From contig NZ_KB913013.1 in the NCBI RefSeq assembly GCF_000383955.1, positions 4,793,694 to 4,857,693 of the forward strand: a stretch of 64,000 nt of DNA, in the 5' to 3' direction. This stretch comes from Rudanella lutea DSM 19387. Its GTDB lineage: Bacteria > Bacteroidota > Bacteroidia > Cytophagales > Spirosomataceae. Position 1 is the stretch's first letter. The number at the start of each line of letters is the position of its first letter. This document shows, piece by piece, positions 44,752 through 53,711 of this stretch. The translations under genes and the position numbers were made by a program. The notes beneath the pieces were generated by a model. It was not told where the DNA came from. It did not search any database and saw only the letters and a list, made by a program, of their open reading frames with translations.

Positions 44752-45882
44752 ATGGAAACGCTCGAACTTCTCAAACCAGAAACTTCTCAATCGGTTGATT
44801 TTCTGCCGCTCAACGGTACCGACTATATCGAACTGTATGTGAGCAATGCCCGGCAGGCGGCCCACTATTTTCAGACTGCCTTTGGTTTCCAGCCGTTGGC
44901 CTATGCCGGCCTGGAAACGGGCCTGCGCGACCGCGAATCGTACGTAGTGGTGCAGGACAAAATCCGGATGGTGCTTACCTCACCGCTCCACAGCAACACC
45001 GAAATAGGCCATCATATCGACCAGCATGGCGATGGGGTGCGGGTGGTGGCGTTGTGGGTCGATGATGCCACGCAGGCCTTCGCCGAAACTACGAGCCGGG
45101 GGGCGCGTCCGTTTATGGAGCCAACCCGCGAAGAAGACCAAAACGGATACGTGGTGCGGTCGGGGATTCATACTTACGGCGATACAGTACACGTGTTTGT
45201 GGAGCGCAACGCCTACGATGGGCCTTTCCTGCCCGGCTACAAAGCCTGGAACCCGCATTATCAGCCTGCACCGATAGGGCTCAGATACGTAGACCATATG
45301 GTGGGTAACGTAGGCTGGAACGAGATGAACACCTGGACTCGGTTCTACGCCGAGGTAATGGGCTTCAATCAGCTTGTCTCATTCGATGACAAAGACATTT
45401 CGACTGATTACACGGCGCTGATGAGTAAGGTAATGAGCAACGGCAACGGCCGTATCAAGTTCCCGATCAACGAGCCGGCCGAGGGGAAAAAGAAGTCGCA
45501 GATCGAAGAATACATCAATTTCTACGAAGGGGCCGGTGTGCAGCACATCGCTGTTGCTACCGACAATATTGTAGAAACCGTAACGGCCCTCCGCGACCGT
45601 GGAGTTGAGTTTTTACGGGTGCCCGATGCCTACTACGACGATCTGAAAGACCGCGTTGGGCAGATTGATGAGGAAATTGAAACGCTGCGCCCATTGGGTA
45701 TTCTGGTCGACCGCGACGAGGAGGGCTACCTGCTTCAGATTTTCACGAAACCGGTAACCCCACGGCCTACGCTTTTCTTCGAGATCATTCAGCGCAAAGG
45801 GGCCCGTTCGTTCGGAAAAGGCAATTTCAAAGCGCTTTTTGAAGCCATCGAGCGCGAGCAGGAGTTACGGGGAACGTTGTAA
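44752..45882 (+). CDS. hpd: 4-hydroxyphenylpyruvate dioxygenase
   Basis: A 376-residue Fe(II) enzyme that converts 4-hydroxyphenylpyruvate to homogentisate. Two vicinal-oxygen-chelate halves are visible: ELYVSNARQAAHYFQTAFGF in the first; RYVDHMVGNVG with the first iron His, GVQHIAVAT with the second, and LFFEIIQRKG with the iron Glu in the second. SFGKGNFKALFEAIE closes the active site as in the family. ATG 44752 is chosen (METLELLKP). It supplies the substrate of the upstream hmgA product. Confidence 0.93.
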   Translation: METLELLKPETSQSVDFLPLNGTDYIELYVSNARQAAHYFQTAFGFQPLAYAGLETGLRDRESYVVVQDKIRMVLTSPLHSNTEIGHHIDQHGDGVRVVALWVDDATQAFAETTSRGARPFMEPTREEDQNGYVVRSGIHTYGDTVHVFVERNAYDGPFLPGYKAWNPHYQPAPIGLRYVDHMVGNVGWNEMNTWTRFYAEVMGFNQLVSFDDKDISTDYTALMSKVMSNGNGRIKFPINEPAEGKKKSQIEEYINFYEGAGVQHIAVATDNIVETVTALRDRGVEFLRVPDAYYDDLKDRVGQIDEEIETLRPLGILVDRDEEGYLLQIFTKPVTPRPTLFFEIIQRKGARSFGKGNFKALFEAIEREQELRGTL

Positions 45883-45884
45883 AT

Positions 45885-45976
45885 GTCTACAGTTTCCAGT
45901 CTACAGTTTCCAGAGGTAGATGCAGGTTGGGACCGCTTTGCGCAACTGAAAACTGTAGACTGAAAACTGCAAACTA
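45885..45976. repeat. Word-repeat palindrome between hpd and phhA
   Basis: The left arm (45885-45914) reiterates GTCTACAGTTTCCA twice; the right arm (45945-45976) reiterates the complement CTGAAAACTGTAGA. The arms are separated by about 30 unrelated bases. It begins two bases after the hpd stop. Confidence 0.7.
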
Positions 45977-45986
45977 GAAACGCCTT

Positions 45987-46733
45987 ATGATCCAGGATTA
46001 TTCAGCATATACCCCCGACGATCAGGCCGTTTGGAAATTGCTTTTCGAACGGCAGATGGAGCGTCTGCCCGGTCGTGCCAGTCAGGCTTACATGGACGGG
46101 ATTGTGGCTACGGGCTTCCCCAATGCGCGGATTCCGAACTTTGAAGAAGACCTCAATCCGCGTTTGCGCCCGCTCACAGGCTGGCGCGTGGTGGCGGTGC
46201 CGGGCCTGATTGGTAACCGCGAGTTTTTTGAACTTATGGCCGACCGGCAGTTTCCGGCAACCACCTGGCTACGCACCCGCGACCAACTCGATTACCTGCC
46301 CGAACCCGACATGTTTCACGACACGTTTGGGCATGTACCCGTGCTGACTAATACCCACTTTTGTGATTTTCTGGCGGCTCTCAGCCGTATTGCCCTGGCG
46401 CATGTCGACAATGAGGAGGCTATTCAGATGATTGCCCAACTGTACTGGTACACGGTTGAGTTTGGCCTTATTCAGGAGAATAGCTCGTTGGGGCGCCGGG
46501 GAATGCGCATTTATGGCGGGGGCATTCTGTCGTCGCCGGGTGAGACCATCTACGCCCTCGAAAGCGACGTGCCGCAGCGGATTCCGTACGACGTGAAAAC
46601 CCTGTTACAGACGCCCTATGTGATCGACCGGTTTCAGGAACGATACTTCGTGATCGACTCATACGAGCAGCTCTACCACTCAGTGCCGGAGATCGAGGCT
46701 ACGCTTGACGAACTGCTGGCTGTGAACAGTTAA
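45987..46733 (+). CDS. phhA: Phenylalanine 4-monooxygenase (pterin-dependent)
   Basis: A 248-residue catalytic-domain-only aromatic amino acid hydroxylase, the usual bacterial length. Iron ligands are the two His in FHDTFGHVP and the Glu in WYTVEFGLIQE; PFELMADRQFPATTWLR is part of the pterin-site region. It turns phenylalanine into tyrosine with tetrahydropterin. It is placed between hpd and marR, giving a full path from phenylalanine to fumarate when combined with a transaminase and an isomerase, which are not in the window. Confidence 0.92.
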   Translation: MIQDYSAYTPDDQAVWKLLFERQMERLPGRASQAYMDGIVATGFPNARIPNFEEDLNPRLRPLTGWRVVAVPGLIGNREFFELMADRQFPATTWLRTRDQLDYLPEPDMFHDTFGHVPVLTNTHFCDFLAALSRIALAHVDNEEAIQMIAQLYWYTVEFGLIQENSSLGRRGMRIYGGGILSSPGETIYALESDVPQRIPYDVKTLLQTPYVIDRFQERYFVIDSYEQLYHSVPEIEATLDELLAVNS

Positions 46734-46951
46734 CAACGAACAACTATCCACGAACAATGAACAGTTAACAATGAACAGTGGGTAGGAAAGGGTGAGCCCT
46801 GAGTTACCGATAACAATCGGAAACGCCCAAACGATTATCTTGCCATCCTTTTGGGGAACAGTCGCACACGCAGTTCAGTGTTGGTTGTTCGTTGCGCACT
46901 GCTCGTTGATAGTTGTTCTCTGTTCGTTGTTCACTGATTGTTGTTCGTTGT
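46723..46951. repeat. Word-repeat palindrome between phhA and marR
   Basis: The left arm (46723-46780) repeats words such as GAACAGTTAACAA and CGAACAACTATC; the right arm (46870-46951) repeats the complementary GTTGTTCGTTG and GATAGTTGTTC words. About 88 unrelated bases separate the arms. The left arm starts inside the last codons of phhA and the right arm ends next to the marR start codon. Confidence 0.7.
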
Positions 46952-46952
46952 A

Positions 46953-47420
46953 ATGACTCATCCGTCTGACTCCCGTGCCTATTTTTTTAAGATCGACACG
47001 ACCATCAAGAAAATCCGCAATGCGTTGCAGAAACGATTTGTGGAAGCTGGTTTCGACCTCACGGTAGACCAATGGGTGGTTGTGGATCATTTGCACCGAA
47101 ACCCCGGTATTGCACAGGCTACACTGGCCGAAATGACGGCTAAAGATGCGCCCACCGTGACCCGAATTATTGATCTGTTGGTTAAAAAAGAACTGGTAGA
47201 GCGCCGAATGGCCGGCGACGACCGGCGTAAGTTTCTGGTTTCGCTCACGCAAACCGGCGAGCAGGTGTACGAACAAATGCTCCCGGCCGTGGTCGAGATT
47301 CGGCGCAAAGGGTGGGGGAGTTTGAGTGAAGACGATTACCGGCATTTTGTCCGGATTATGGACGAAATCTATCAAAACTTTAACGACGAAGAGGGCAAAG
47401 CCACACCCGAAAATGCCTGA
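46953..47420 (+). CDS. MarR family transcriptional regulator
   Basis: A 155-residue winged helix-turn-helix protein: VVDHLHRNPGIAQATLAEMTAKDAPTVTRIIDLLVKKELVERRMAGDDRRKFLVSLT region matches the MarR recognition helix and D-x-R-R wing. It lies within the phenylalanine/tyrosine catabolic group and probably represses it, responding to an aromatic intermediate (inference). ATG 46953 starts directly after the palindromic repeat; an ATG five codons upstream would lie inside it. Confidence 0.9.
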   Translation: MTHPSDSRAYFFKIDTTIKKIRNALQKRFVEAGFDLTVDQWVVVDHLHRNPGIAQATLAEMTAKDAPTVTRIIDLLVKKELVERRMAGDDRRKFLVSLTQTGEQVYEQMLPAVVEIRRKGWGSLSEDDYRHFVRIMDEIYQNFNDEEGKATPENA

Positions 47421-47585
47421 CCGGATAGGTTGCCCGGATTAGGCTCTTTTGTCCTTTTCTGGCTTTTTAAGTGGTTTTTGGGTCTTGGCTTCTGGTTTGA
47501 CGGTTCATGCAATTGGCTATTTCAGAACGAGTTGCCAAACAAATCGATAAACCTCAAACCAACGCCCACTTCAAACCATCTACCT

Positions 47586-48746
47586 ATGTACGGCATCTTC
47601 AGTTACGATATTGCGTCGCCCCGCGTGGGTTACCGGCACGGCGACTTTATTCTCGATCTTGAGACAGTGGCCCTGCTGGGTTACTTCAAATCACTTAACA
47701 TCAATCCGTCGGTATTTGCCCAACCCGTGCTGAACCCATTTATGGCGTTGGGCCGGGCTACCTGCCGTGCTGTGAGTGACCGTATCGGCGAACTACTGGC
47801 CAACAACGAGGCTGCCCTGCGCGAGGTGCACGATCAGGTGCTCATCCGGGCATCGCGGGCAACCCTGCACCGGCCCGTACACATCGGCGACTACACCGAC
47901 TTTTATGCGGGCATTCACCATGCCGAGAATGTGGGCCGTATGTTCAGGCCCGACGGCGACCCGTTGCTGGCCAATTATCGGCACATGCCGGTGGCGTATC
48001 ACGGTCGGTCGTCGAGCATTGTGGTTTCGGGTACACCCATTCGGCGACCGTCGGGGCAGGTGCTCAATGCCGAAAAACAACCCGAATGCCGGCCGTCGGC
48101 GGCTCTCGATTTCGAACTCGAACTGGGTCTGGTAATTGGCAAGGCTTCTCCTCTGGGCCAACCCGTCCCCATCACCGAAGCCGAGGATTATATTTTCGGG
48201 CTGGTGTTGTTCAACGACTGGTCGGCCCGCGACATTCAGCGGTGGGAGTATCAGCCGCTGGGGCCGTTTCTGGGTAAAAACTTTGGCTCGTCGATGTCGG
48301 CCTGGGTGTTGCCGTTTCATGAGCTTGAGCCGGTCCGTTGCGCTGGCCCTGAGCAACACCCGCGTCCCTTGCCATACTTACAACCCTCAGGGCCGGGGCA
48401 TTTTGATATTCAGCTGGAGGTTTGGCTCAACGATGCCTGCATTGCCCGTAGCAACGCCCAGTATCTGTACTGGTCGTTTGCCCAGATGATTGCCCACCAC
48501 ACCGTCAACGGCTGTAATCTGAACGTGGGCGATATGCTGGCCACCGGCACCATTTCTGGCCCTACGCCCGGCGAAAGCGGCTCCCTGCTCGAACAGAGCT
48601 GGAACGGAACCCGCCCGCTGCCCCTGCCCGATGGGAGTACCCGCACCTTTCTGCTCGATGGCGACCGGGTTACGATGCGGGCCTTTTTCGGGCCCGACGA
48701 GCACCGGCAGGAACTTGGCGAAGTCACGGGCCGTATAGTTGGATAA
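47586..48746 (+). CDS. fahA: Fumarylacetoacetase
   Basis: A 386-residue enzyme that splits fumarylacetoacetate to fumarate and acetoacetate, the last step of tyrosine breakdown. Family landmarks: DYTDFYAGIHHAENVGRMFRP with metal-binding Asp, PVAYHGRSSSIVVSGTPIRRP with the catalytic His, DFELELGLVIGK with metal-binding Glu residues, LFNDWSARDIQRWEYQPLGPFLGKNF, and GDMLATGTISGP. The N-terminal SH3-like part is shortened against mammalian FAH (about 420). ATG 47586 is chosen; the longer frame upstream encodes a low-complexity hydrophobic stretch unlike the family. Confidence 0.92.
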   Translation: MYGIFSYDIASPRVGYRHGDFILDLETVALLGYFKSLNINPSVFAQPVLNPFMALGRATCRAVSDRIGELLANNEAALREVHDQVLIRASRATLHRPVHIGDYTDFYAGIHHAENVGRMFRPDGDPLLANYRHMPVAYHGRSSSIVVSGTPIRRPSGQVLNAEKQPECRPSAALDFELELGLVIGKASPLGQPVPITEAEDYIFGLVLFNDWSARDIQRWEYQPLGPFLGKNFGSSMSAWVLPFHELEPVRCAGPEQHPRPLPYLQPSGPGHFDIQLEVWLNDACIARSNAQYLYWSFAQMIAHHTVNGCNLNVGDMLATGTISGPTPGESGSLLEQSWNGTRPLPLPDGSTRTFLLDGDRVTMRAFFGPDEHRQELGEVTGRIVG

Positions 48747-48759
48747 GAAGCATATTCGG

Positions 48760-49641
48760 ATGAAAACCATTTCCCCGCAGGATCTCAGCCCACAGGCCTT
48801 TTATAAACTGCTCAACAGCTCCGTAGCGCCCCGGCCTATTGCGTTTGTGAGCACCATCAGCAAGGAGGGGCACGTAAACCTGTCGCCCTACAGCTTTTTC
48901 AACATCTTTGGTTTTAACCCGCCCATACTGGTGTTTTCGCCCAGCCGCAACCGGCATGGGCATAAAAAACACGCCCTGCTCAACGTGGAGGAGGTGCCTG
49001 AGGTGACTATCAACGTGGTGAGTCACCGGATGGTGGAGCAGATGTCGTTGGCGAGTGCCGAGTTCGACCGGCACGTGAACGAGTTCGATAAAGCGGGTTT
49101 CACTCCCTTACCCTCCGAGCGGGTGGCGCCCCCGCGGGTAGCCGAGGCTCCCGCATCGTTCGAGTGCGTGGTGCGGTCGCTCGTGCCGCTGGGCGACGCG
49201 CCGGGCGCCGGTACGCTCGTGGTATGCGAGGTGGTGCTGGCCCATTTCCACGACGAGATTTTCGATGCTAACGGTCAGATTGACCCGTTCCGAATTGATT
49301 TGGTTGGTCGGCTCGGGGCCGACTGGTACGTGCGGGCCAACGATTCGGCTTTGTTTGAAGTGGCGCGCCCGCAAATGGGCGTCGGGGTAGATCAGATACC
49401 GCTCCCGATCCGAAATAGTAACATCCTGACAGGCAACGATCTGGGTAAGCTTGGTAGCGCCAAAACTCTGCCCACCCCCGACGAAGTAGCGGCTTACCGG
49501 CAAACCGAAGCGGTACGGTCGCTCATGGACGAAGCCCGTTTCGGTTGCCAATACCTGCCCGATTTGTTACACCTGCGCGCCAAACAACTTTTGGCTGAGG
49601 GCAACGTAGCCGAAGCCTGGCTCACGCTGCTGGTAGCTTAG
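48760..49641 (+). CDS. Flavin reductase family protein (FMN-binding split barrel)
   Basis: A 293-residue protein with the DIM6/NTAB-type FMN-binding domain in its first 200 residues (SSVAPRPIAFVSTISKEGHVNLSPYSFFNIFGFNPPILVFSP). It starts 13 bases after the fahA stop, so it is co-transcribed with it. Such proteins recur next to homogentisate-pathway genes in Bacteroidota; whether it reduces flavin or acts on a pathway intermediate is not known. The C-terminal 90 residues form a helical extension. An upstream TTG in frame is a less likely start. Confidence 0.85.
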   Translation: MKTISPQDLSPQAFYKLLNSSVAPRPIAFVSTISKEGHVNLSPYSFFNIFGFNPPILVFSPSRNRHGHKKHALLNVEEVPEVTINVVSHRMVEQMSLASAEFDRHVNEFDKAGFTPLPSERVAPPRVAEAPASFECVVRSLVPLGDAPGAGTLVVCEVVLAHFHDEIFDANGQIDPFRIDLVGRLGADWYVRANDSALFEVARPQMGVGVDQIPLPIRNSNILTGNDLGKLGSAKTLPTPDEVAAYRQTEAVRSLMDEARFGCQYLPDLLHLRAKQLLAEGNVAEAWLTLLVA

Positions 49642-49654
49642 GTTTTAGCTATCG

Positions 49655-49789
49655 AAGACATGTCATCTCGTTTGGAGAGATGACATGTCTTAAACAGTAC
49701 TCCAAACGAGATGACATCTCTGGCAATTGACTTTCCAACCCATAGACCCTTCGCAGAGATGTCATCTCTCCAAACGAGATGATATCTCT
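49655..49789. repeat. Cluster of GAGATGACATCTC palindromes
   Basis: A first hairpin AAGACATGTCATCTC (49655-49669) / GAGATGACATGTCTT (49677-49691) is perfect over 15 bp with loop GTTTGGA. A half copy lies at 49701-49722. A second hairpin AGAGATGTCATCTC (49755-49768) / GAGATGATATCTCT (49776-49789) has the complementary loop TCCAAAC. The cluster lies between convergent genes and can serve as terminator in both directions. Confidence 0.75.
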
Positions 49790-49802
49790 GAAAGCAATCA
49801 AA

Positions 49803-50921
49803 TTACTCCATTTTCAAACACACAGGTGAGGGTACGCTGACTTGCTCGCCAGTGTCGGTGAGGAGGCCCGTTTTGGGGTCGCGCCGAAACACCACGATAT
49901 TGTCGGTGTCCTGATTGGCAACCAGCACGTACTGCCCACTCGGGTGTACCATAAAATTGCGGGGTTTGGCTCCTTTTACCGGCTGATGCCCAATCAGCTT
50001 GAGCGTACCGTCGGCCGCGATGGAGAAGATGCTGAGCGAATTATGCCCCCGATTCGAGACGTACAGGTGCTTGCCCGCTGGGTCGGTATGAATATCGGCA
50101 TGGGTATTATCGCCCGTAAAGTCGGCGGGTAGGCTGGCTACACGGTCGCCCATGAGCGAGAGCGCGCCCGTTTGCGGGTTCCGGCTAAATACCGCGACCG
50201 ACGAGGTCATTTCTTCGGCCAGATACAGGAAACGCCCATTGGGGTGAATTGCCACGTGGCGTGGGCCCGAACCGGGTTGCACCGTCACAACGGGCGTTAC
50301 GGCGGGTGTCAGCTTGCCGGTTTTGGTGTTGAGGGCGTAGGTGTGCAGCTTGTCGGTGCCGAGGTCGGCAATGTACACAAACCGATTGTCGGCCGAGATA
50401 GTGGCCGAGTGCACGTGTGGGCCTTCCTGCCGACTCTGATTCACGCCTTTCCCCGAAAAACTCAGGCTGTCGGTCAAAGCGCCGAGCGAGCCATCGGCAT
50501 TGATGCCATACACCCGCCAGCTACCGCTCGTGTAGTTGGAGATGATCGCCCAGCGTCCGGTTTTGTCGACGCTGATGTGGCAGGGGCCGCGCCCAAAGGC
50601 CGAGGTTTCGTTGATAAACGTCAGGGCACCGGTTTTGGGGTCGCGCGTGTAGGCGCTGACGGCCCCCGCGCGGGTAGCCCCGGCATTGTCGGCCTCGTTG
50701 ACGGCGTACAGAAATTTACCACCCGGCCGGATGGCGACAAACGAAGGGCTTTTCTGATTCCGAACACTGCTTTGGGGTGACAGTTTGCCTGTTTTAGGAT
50801 CAAAACGCAGGGTATAAATCCCCTCGCTGCCGCGAACGGTATAGGTGCCTACGTGCAGGAGTTGGGCGGTTGCCGAGAGGCTCAGAAACGAAGCCAGTAC
50901 AAAGGTCAGAAGACGCGTCAT
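49803..50921 (-). CDS. Lactonase family protein (seven-bladed beta propeller)
   Basis: A 372-residue exported protein (signal peptide MTRLLTFVLASFLSLSATAQ) of the 6-phosphogluconolactonase/YkgB-type lactonase family. Repeated blade motifs include FVAIRPGGKFLYAVNEADN, HISVDKTGRWAIISNYTSG, HSATISADNRFVYIADLGTDKLHTY, HVAIHPNGRFLYLAEE and FMVHPSGQYVLVANQDTDNIVVF. Because it is secreted, the physiological substrate is more likely an extracellular sugar lactone than 6-phosphogluconolactone. ATG 50921 starts the signal peptide; an upstream ATG adds 12 non-conserved residues. Confidence 0.87.
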   Translation of the reverse strand: MTRLLTFVLASFLSLSATAQLLHVGTYTVRGSEGIYTLRFDPKTGKLSPQSSVRNQKSPSFVAIRPGGKFLYAVNEADNAGATRAGAVSAYTRDPKTGALTFINETSAFGRGPCHISVDKTGRWAIISNYTSGSWRVYGINADGSLGALTDSLSFSGKGVNQSRQEGPHVHSATISADNRFVYIADLGTDKLHTYALNTKTGKLTPAVTPVVTVQPGSGPRHVAIHPNGRFLYLAEEMTSSVAVFSRNPQTGALSLMGDRVASLPADFTGDNTHADIHTDPAGKHLYVSNRGHNSLSIFSIAADGTLKLIGHQPVKGAKPRNFMVHPSGQYVLVANQDTDNIVVFRRDPKTGLLTDTGEQVSVPSPVCLKME

Positions 50922-50956
50922 AGAGAGGGTTTTGAGGGATGTATTCCCTTCACTCA

Positions 50957-50964
50957 CAAAATTA
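50957..50964 (-). promoter_or_regulatory. Likely -7 promoter element of the lactonase gene
   Basis: On the minus strand TAATTTTG matches TAnnTTTG; the expected transcript start is about 50951, 30 bases before the ATG at 50921. It argues for the shorter start. Confidence 0.45.
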
Positions 50965-51031
50965 AACCACCGTTCCAGATTCCTGTTATGAGTGCTGTAC
51001 TACTTTGGTAGTATCTCTTAAAAAGTACAGA

Positions 51032-51832
51032 ATGAACACCAGCACTACAGGAACCGAGACCGCCAGCACGCCCAGACGTTTTGGGCGCATGCTGATTACC
51101 CTGAGCGACGTAGCGGGCTTCGTCGGTCAGTTTTTCAAAGAAGTTTTTCAGCCCCCTTACGAGTTCAAAGAAATTATTCGCCAGTGTTACGAGGTAGGGG
51201 TGCGCTCGTTGCCGCTCATTTCCCTGACGGGTTTTATCACCGGGATTGTGTTCACCAATCAGTCGCGGCCGTCGTTGGCTGAGTTTGGGGCTACCTCGTG
51301 GTTGCCGTCGCTCATTGCCATTGCGCTGGTGCGGGCGTTGGCTCCGCTGGTTACGGCCCTGATTGCGGCCGGCCGGGTGGGTTCCAACATCGGGGCCGAG
51401 CTGGGCTCCATGCGCGTAACCGAACAGATCGACGCCATGGAGGTGTCGGCCACCAATCCGTTTAAATTTCTGGTCGTGACCCGCGTACTGGCTACCACCC
51501 TTATGCTGCCCACGCTCATGGTGTACACCGTATTTGTGGGGTTGCTGGGGGCGTTCGTAAATGTGACGCAGAACGAAGCCACCAGCTTTCTGACGTTTAT
51601 AAACGACGTTTTCGAGGCCATTTCGTTTCTCGACATTTTCGCGTCGCTCATCAAAACCTTCGTATTCGGGTTTACCATCGGCATGGTCGGCTGTTACAAA
51701 GGCTACAACTCATCGAAGGGAACGGAGGGCGTCGGGAAGGCGGCCAACTCGGCCGTGGTAACCACCATGTTCCTCGTCTTTATTGAAGAACTACTGGCCT
51801 TGCAGATTGTCAACGCCATTCGCGGTACATAG
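51032..51832 (+). CDS. mlaE: MlaE family lipid-transport ABC permease
   Basis: A 266-residue permease with about five membrane segments and the MlaE signature (RVGSNIGAELGSMRVTEQIDAMEVSATNPFKFLVVTRVLA). Together with the next two genes it forms an Mla-type transporter that moves phospholipids between the membranes. It starts at ATG 51032 and ends 25 bases before mlaF. MlaB, MlaC and MlaA counterparts are not present in the window, as is common in Bacteroidota. Confidence 0.9.
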   Translation: MNTSTTGTETASTPRRFGRMLITLSDVAGFVGQFFKEVFQPPYEFKEIIRQCYEVGVRSLPLISLTGFITGIVFTNQSRPSLAEFGATSWLPSLIAIALVRALAPLVTALIAAGRVGSNIGAELGSMRVTEQIDAMEVSATNPFKFLVVTRVLATTLMLPTLMVYTVFVGLLGAFVNVTQNEATSFLTFINDVFEAISFLDIFASLIKTFVFGFTIGMVGCYKGYNSSKGTEGVGKAANSAVVTTMFLVFIEELLALQIVNAIRGT

Positions 51833-51857
51833 TCCCACCCAGCCATTCGCTACACAC

Positions 51858-52622
51858 ATGAACAATGAAGTTATTATTTCAATCCGCGACCTCCGCATTG
51901 CCTTTGGCGACTACAAGGTGTTGCAGGGTGTCGACCTCGACCTGTACAAGGGCGAAAACCTGGTCGTACTGGGCCGGTCGGGAACGGGGAAATCGGTGCT
52001 GATCAAGATACTGGTCGGGTTGCTCAAAGCCGACTCGGGCACCATTACGGCCTTTGGGCAACAGGTGGAGGAGCTCTCCCGCAAAGAACTCGACGAACTC
52101 CGGCTCAAGATTGGGTTTTCGTTTCAGAACAGTGCCCTGTACGACAGCATGACCGTGCGCGAAAATCTGGAGTTTCCGCTTGTGCGCAACGTGCGTAACC
52201 TGAGCCGTAAAGAAATTGATCAGGCCGTAGAAGAGGCCCTCGACAACGTGGGTCTGAGCCAGACCATTAACCAGATGCCGTCCGAACTGTCGGGTGGGCA
52301 ACGCAAGCGGATCGGTATAGCCCGCACGCTCATTCTGAAGCCTGAAGTGATGCTCTACGACGAACCGACGGCCGGCCTTGACCCGATTACCTGCATTGAT
52401 ATCAACAACCTGATCAACGAGGTGAAGGAACGCTACAAAACCTCGTCGATTGTGATTACGCACGACCTCACCTGCGCCAAAGCCGTGGGCGACCGGGTGG
52501 CTATGTTATTCGACGGGCAGTTTCAGCGCGTTGGGACATTCGAAGAGGTATTCGACACCGACGACGAGCGCGTGCAGCAGTTTTACAATTACAATTTCGT
52601 GGAAGAACGACGCATGTCATAG
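51858..52622 (+). CDS. mlaF: MlaF-type ABC transporter ATP-binding protein
   Basis: A 254-residue ABC ATPase: Walker A GRSGTGKS (about residues 40-47), signature LSGGQRKR, Walker B VMLYDEPTAGLDP, and H-loop in VITHDLT. It energises the MlaE permease. The start ATG 51858 follows the MlaE stop by 25 bases; an upstream frame overlaps MlaE and is not used. It is followed by the MCE protein after 27 bases. Confidence 0.92.
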   Translation: MNNEVIISIRDLRIAFGDYKVLQGVDLDLYKGENLVVLGRSGTGKSVLIKILVGLLKADSGTITAFGQQVEELSRKELDELRLKIGFSFQNSALYDSMTVRENLEFPLVRNVRNLSRKEIDQAVEEALDNVGLSQTINQMPSELSGGQRKRIGIARTLILKPEVMLYDEPTAGLDPITCIDINNLINEVKERYKTSSIVITHDLTCAKAVGDRVAMLFDGQFQRVGTFEEVFDTDDERVQQFYNYNFVEERRMS

Positions 52623-52649
52623 ACCATCCACAAGCCAAATTTTAGACAC

Positions 52650-53684
52650 ATGAAAGCAGCAGACAATAAACGATCCATTACCGTTGGCCTTTTTGTGCTC
52701 ATCGGGATTATCATTTTTATCGGGGGCGTGTTGTTCCTCGGCGGGCAGCAAAAGCGGTTCGTAAAAACCGTGATGGTGAAAGCTATCTTCGACGATGTGG
52801 GTGGCCTCAAAGTAGGAAACAACGTCTGGTTTTCGGGCGTGAAAGTCGGCACCGTCCGTCGGATCAGCTTCTTCGGCAATTCGCAGGTGGAGGTCGACAT
52901 GAACATCGAAGAAAAATCGCAGGCGTATATCCGTAAAGATGCGCAGGCGACCATTAGCTCCGACGGGCTTATCGGTAACAAAATTGTGATGATTGTGGGA
53001 GGGAGCCCCCGCGTAGAGCCCGTGGAAGATGGCGATCGGCTGGCGGTACGCACGGCCCTCAGCTCCGACCAACTGCTCGAAACCTTGCAGGAAAACAACA
53101 ACAACCTGTTGCGGATCACCACCGACGTGAAAAACATCATTGGCCAGATAAAGCAGGGCAAGGGGGTGGCTGGTGCCGTATTGACCGATTCGCTGCTGGC
53201 TTACCGGTTTGAAAGTATGGTGAGCAATTTGCAGCAGGCATCGGGCAGTGCCGCCAAGGCGTCGGGATCATTGTCGGCGTTTGCGGCCAAGCTCAATGAC
53301 AAGCGCAGCCTGCCAAACCAGCTCGTGTCCGACACGGCCGTGTACAGCAATATCCGGCTGACGTCGGCCCGGCTCCGGGATGCGGCCAATATGGCTACTG
53401 AAGTGACCGACGATATGCGCAAGGCAAGCGACCGACTCAACAGTAAAGACAATCTGGTGGGCCTGCTTCTCAACGACCCGAGCGTAAACAACGATGTGCG
53501 CGGTACGTTGAGCAACCTGAACCAGGGCACCAAAAAGCTGGACGAAAACATGGAGGCCCTGCAGCATAATTTCCTGCTGCGCGGATTTTTCCGGCGCCGG
53601 GCCAAGGAGAAAGAGAAGGCTGAAAAAGCCGCGCAAACAGCCCCCGCCGATAGCGCAGCGCGGCAAGCCAACGCGGGTAAGTAG
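52650..53684 (+). CDS. mlaD: MlaD-type MCE-domain protein
   Basis: A 344-residue protein with an N-terminal membrane anchor (SITVGLFVLIGIIIFIGGVLFLGG) and a single MCE domain (about 38-115: VKAIFDDVGGLKVGNNVWFSGVKVGTVRRI and SSDGLIGNKIVMIVGG). The remaining 200 residues are helical with coiled-coil character (Ala-Lys-rich), ending in a Lys/Glu/Ala-rich tail. It would form the periplasmic lipid-binding hexamer of the Mla transporter. The C-terminal extension is longer than in E. coli MlaD and is typical for Bacteroidota MCE proteins. Confidence 0.9.
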   Translation: MKAADNKRSITVGLFVLIGIIIFIGGVLFLGGQQKRFVKTVMVKAIFDDVGGLKVGNNVWFSGVKVGTVRRISFFGNSQVEVDMNIEEKSQAYIRKDAQATISSDGLIGNKIVMIVGGSPRVEPVEDGDRLAVRTALSSDQLLETLQENNNNLLRITTDVKNIIGQIKQGKGVAGAVLTDSLLAYRFESMVSNLQQASGSAAKASGSLSAFAAKLNDKRSLPNQLVSDTAVYSNIRLTSARLRDAANMATEVTDDMRKASDRLNSKDNLVGLLLNDPSVNNDVRGTLSNLNQGTKKLDENMEALQHNFLLRGFFRRRAKEKEKAEKAAQTAPADSAARQANAGK

Positions 53685-53711
53685 GGGGCATTTTACATTG
53701 TACATTCAATC

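Noticed and set aside
43461-44774. 437-codon open frame on the minus strand
   Set aside because: Antisense to homogentisate dioxygenase, whose motifs are unambiguous.
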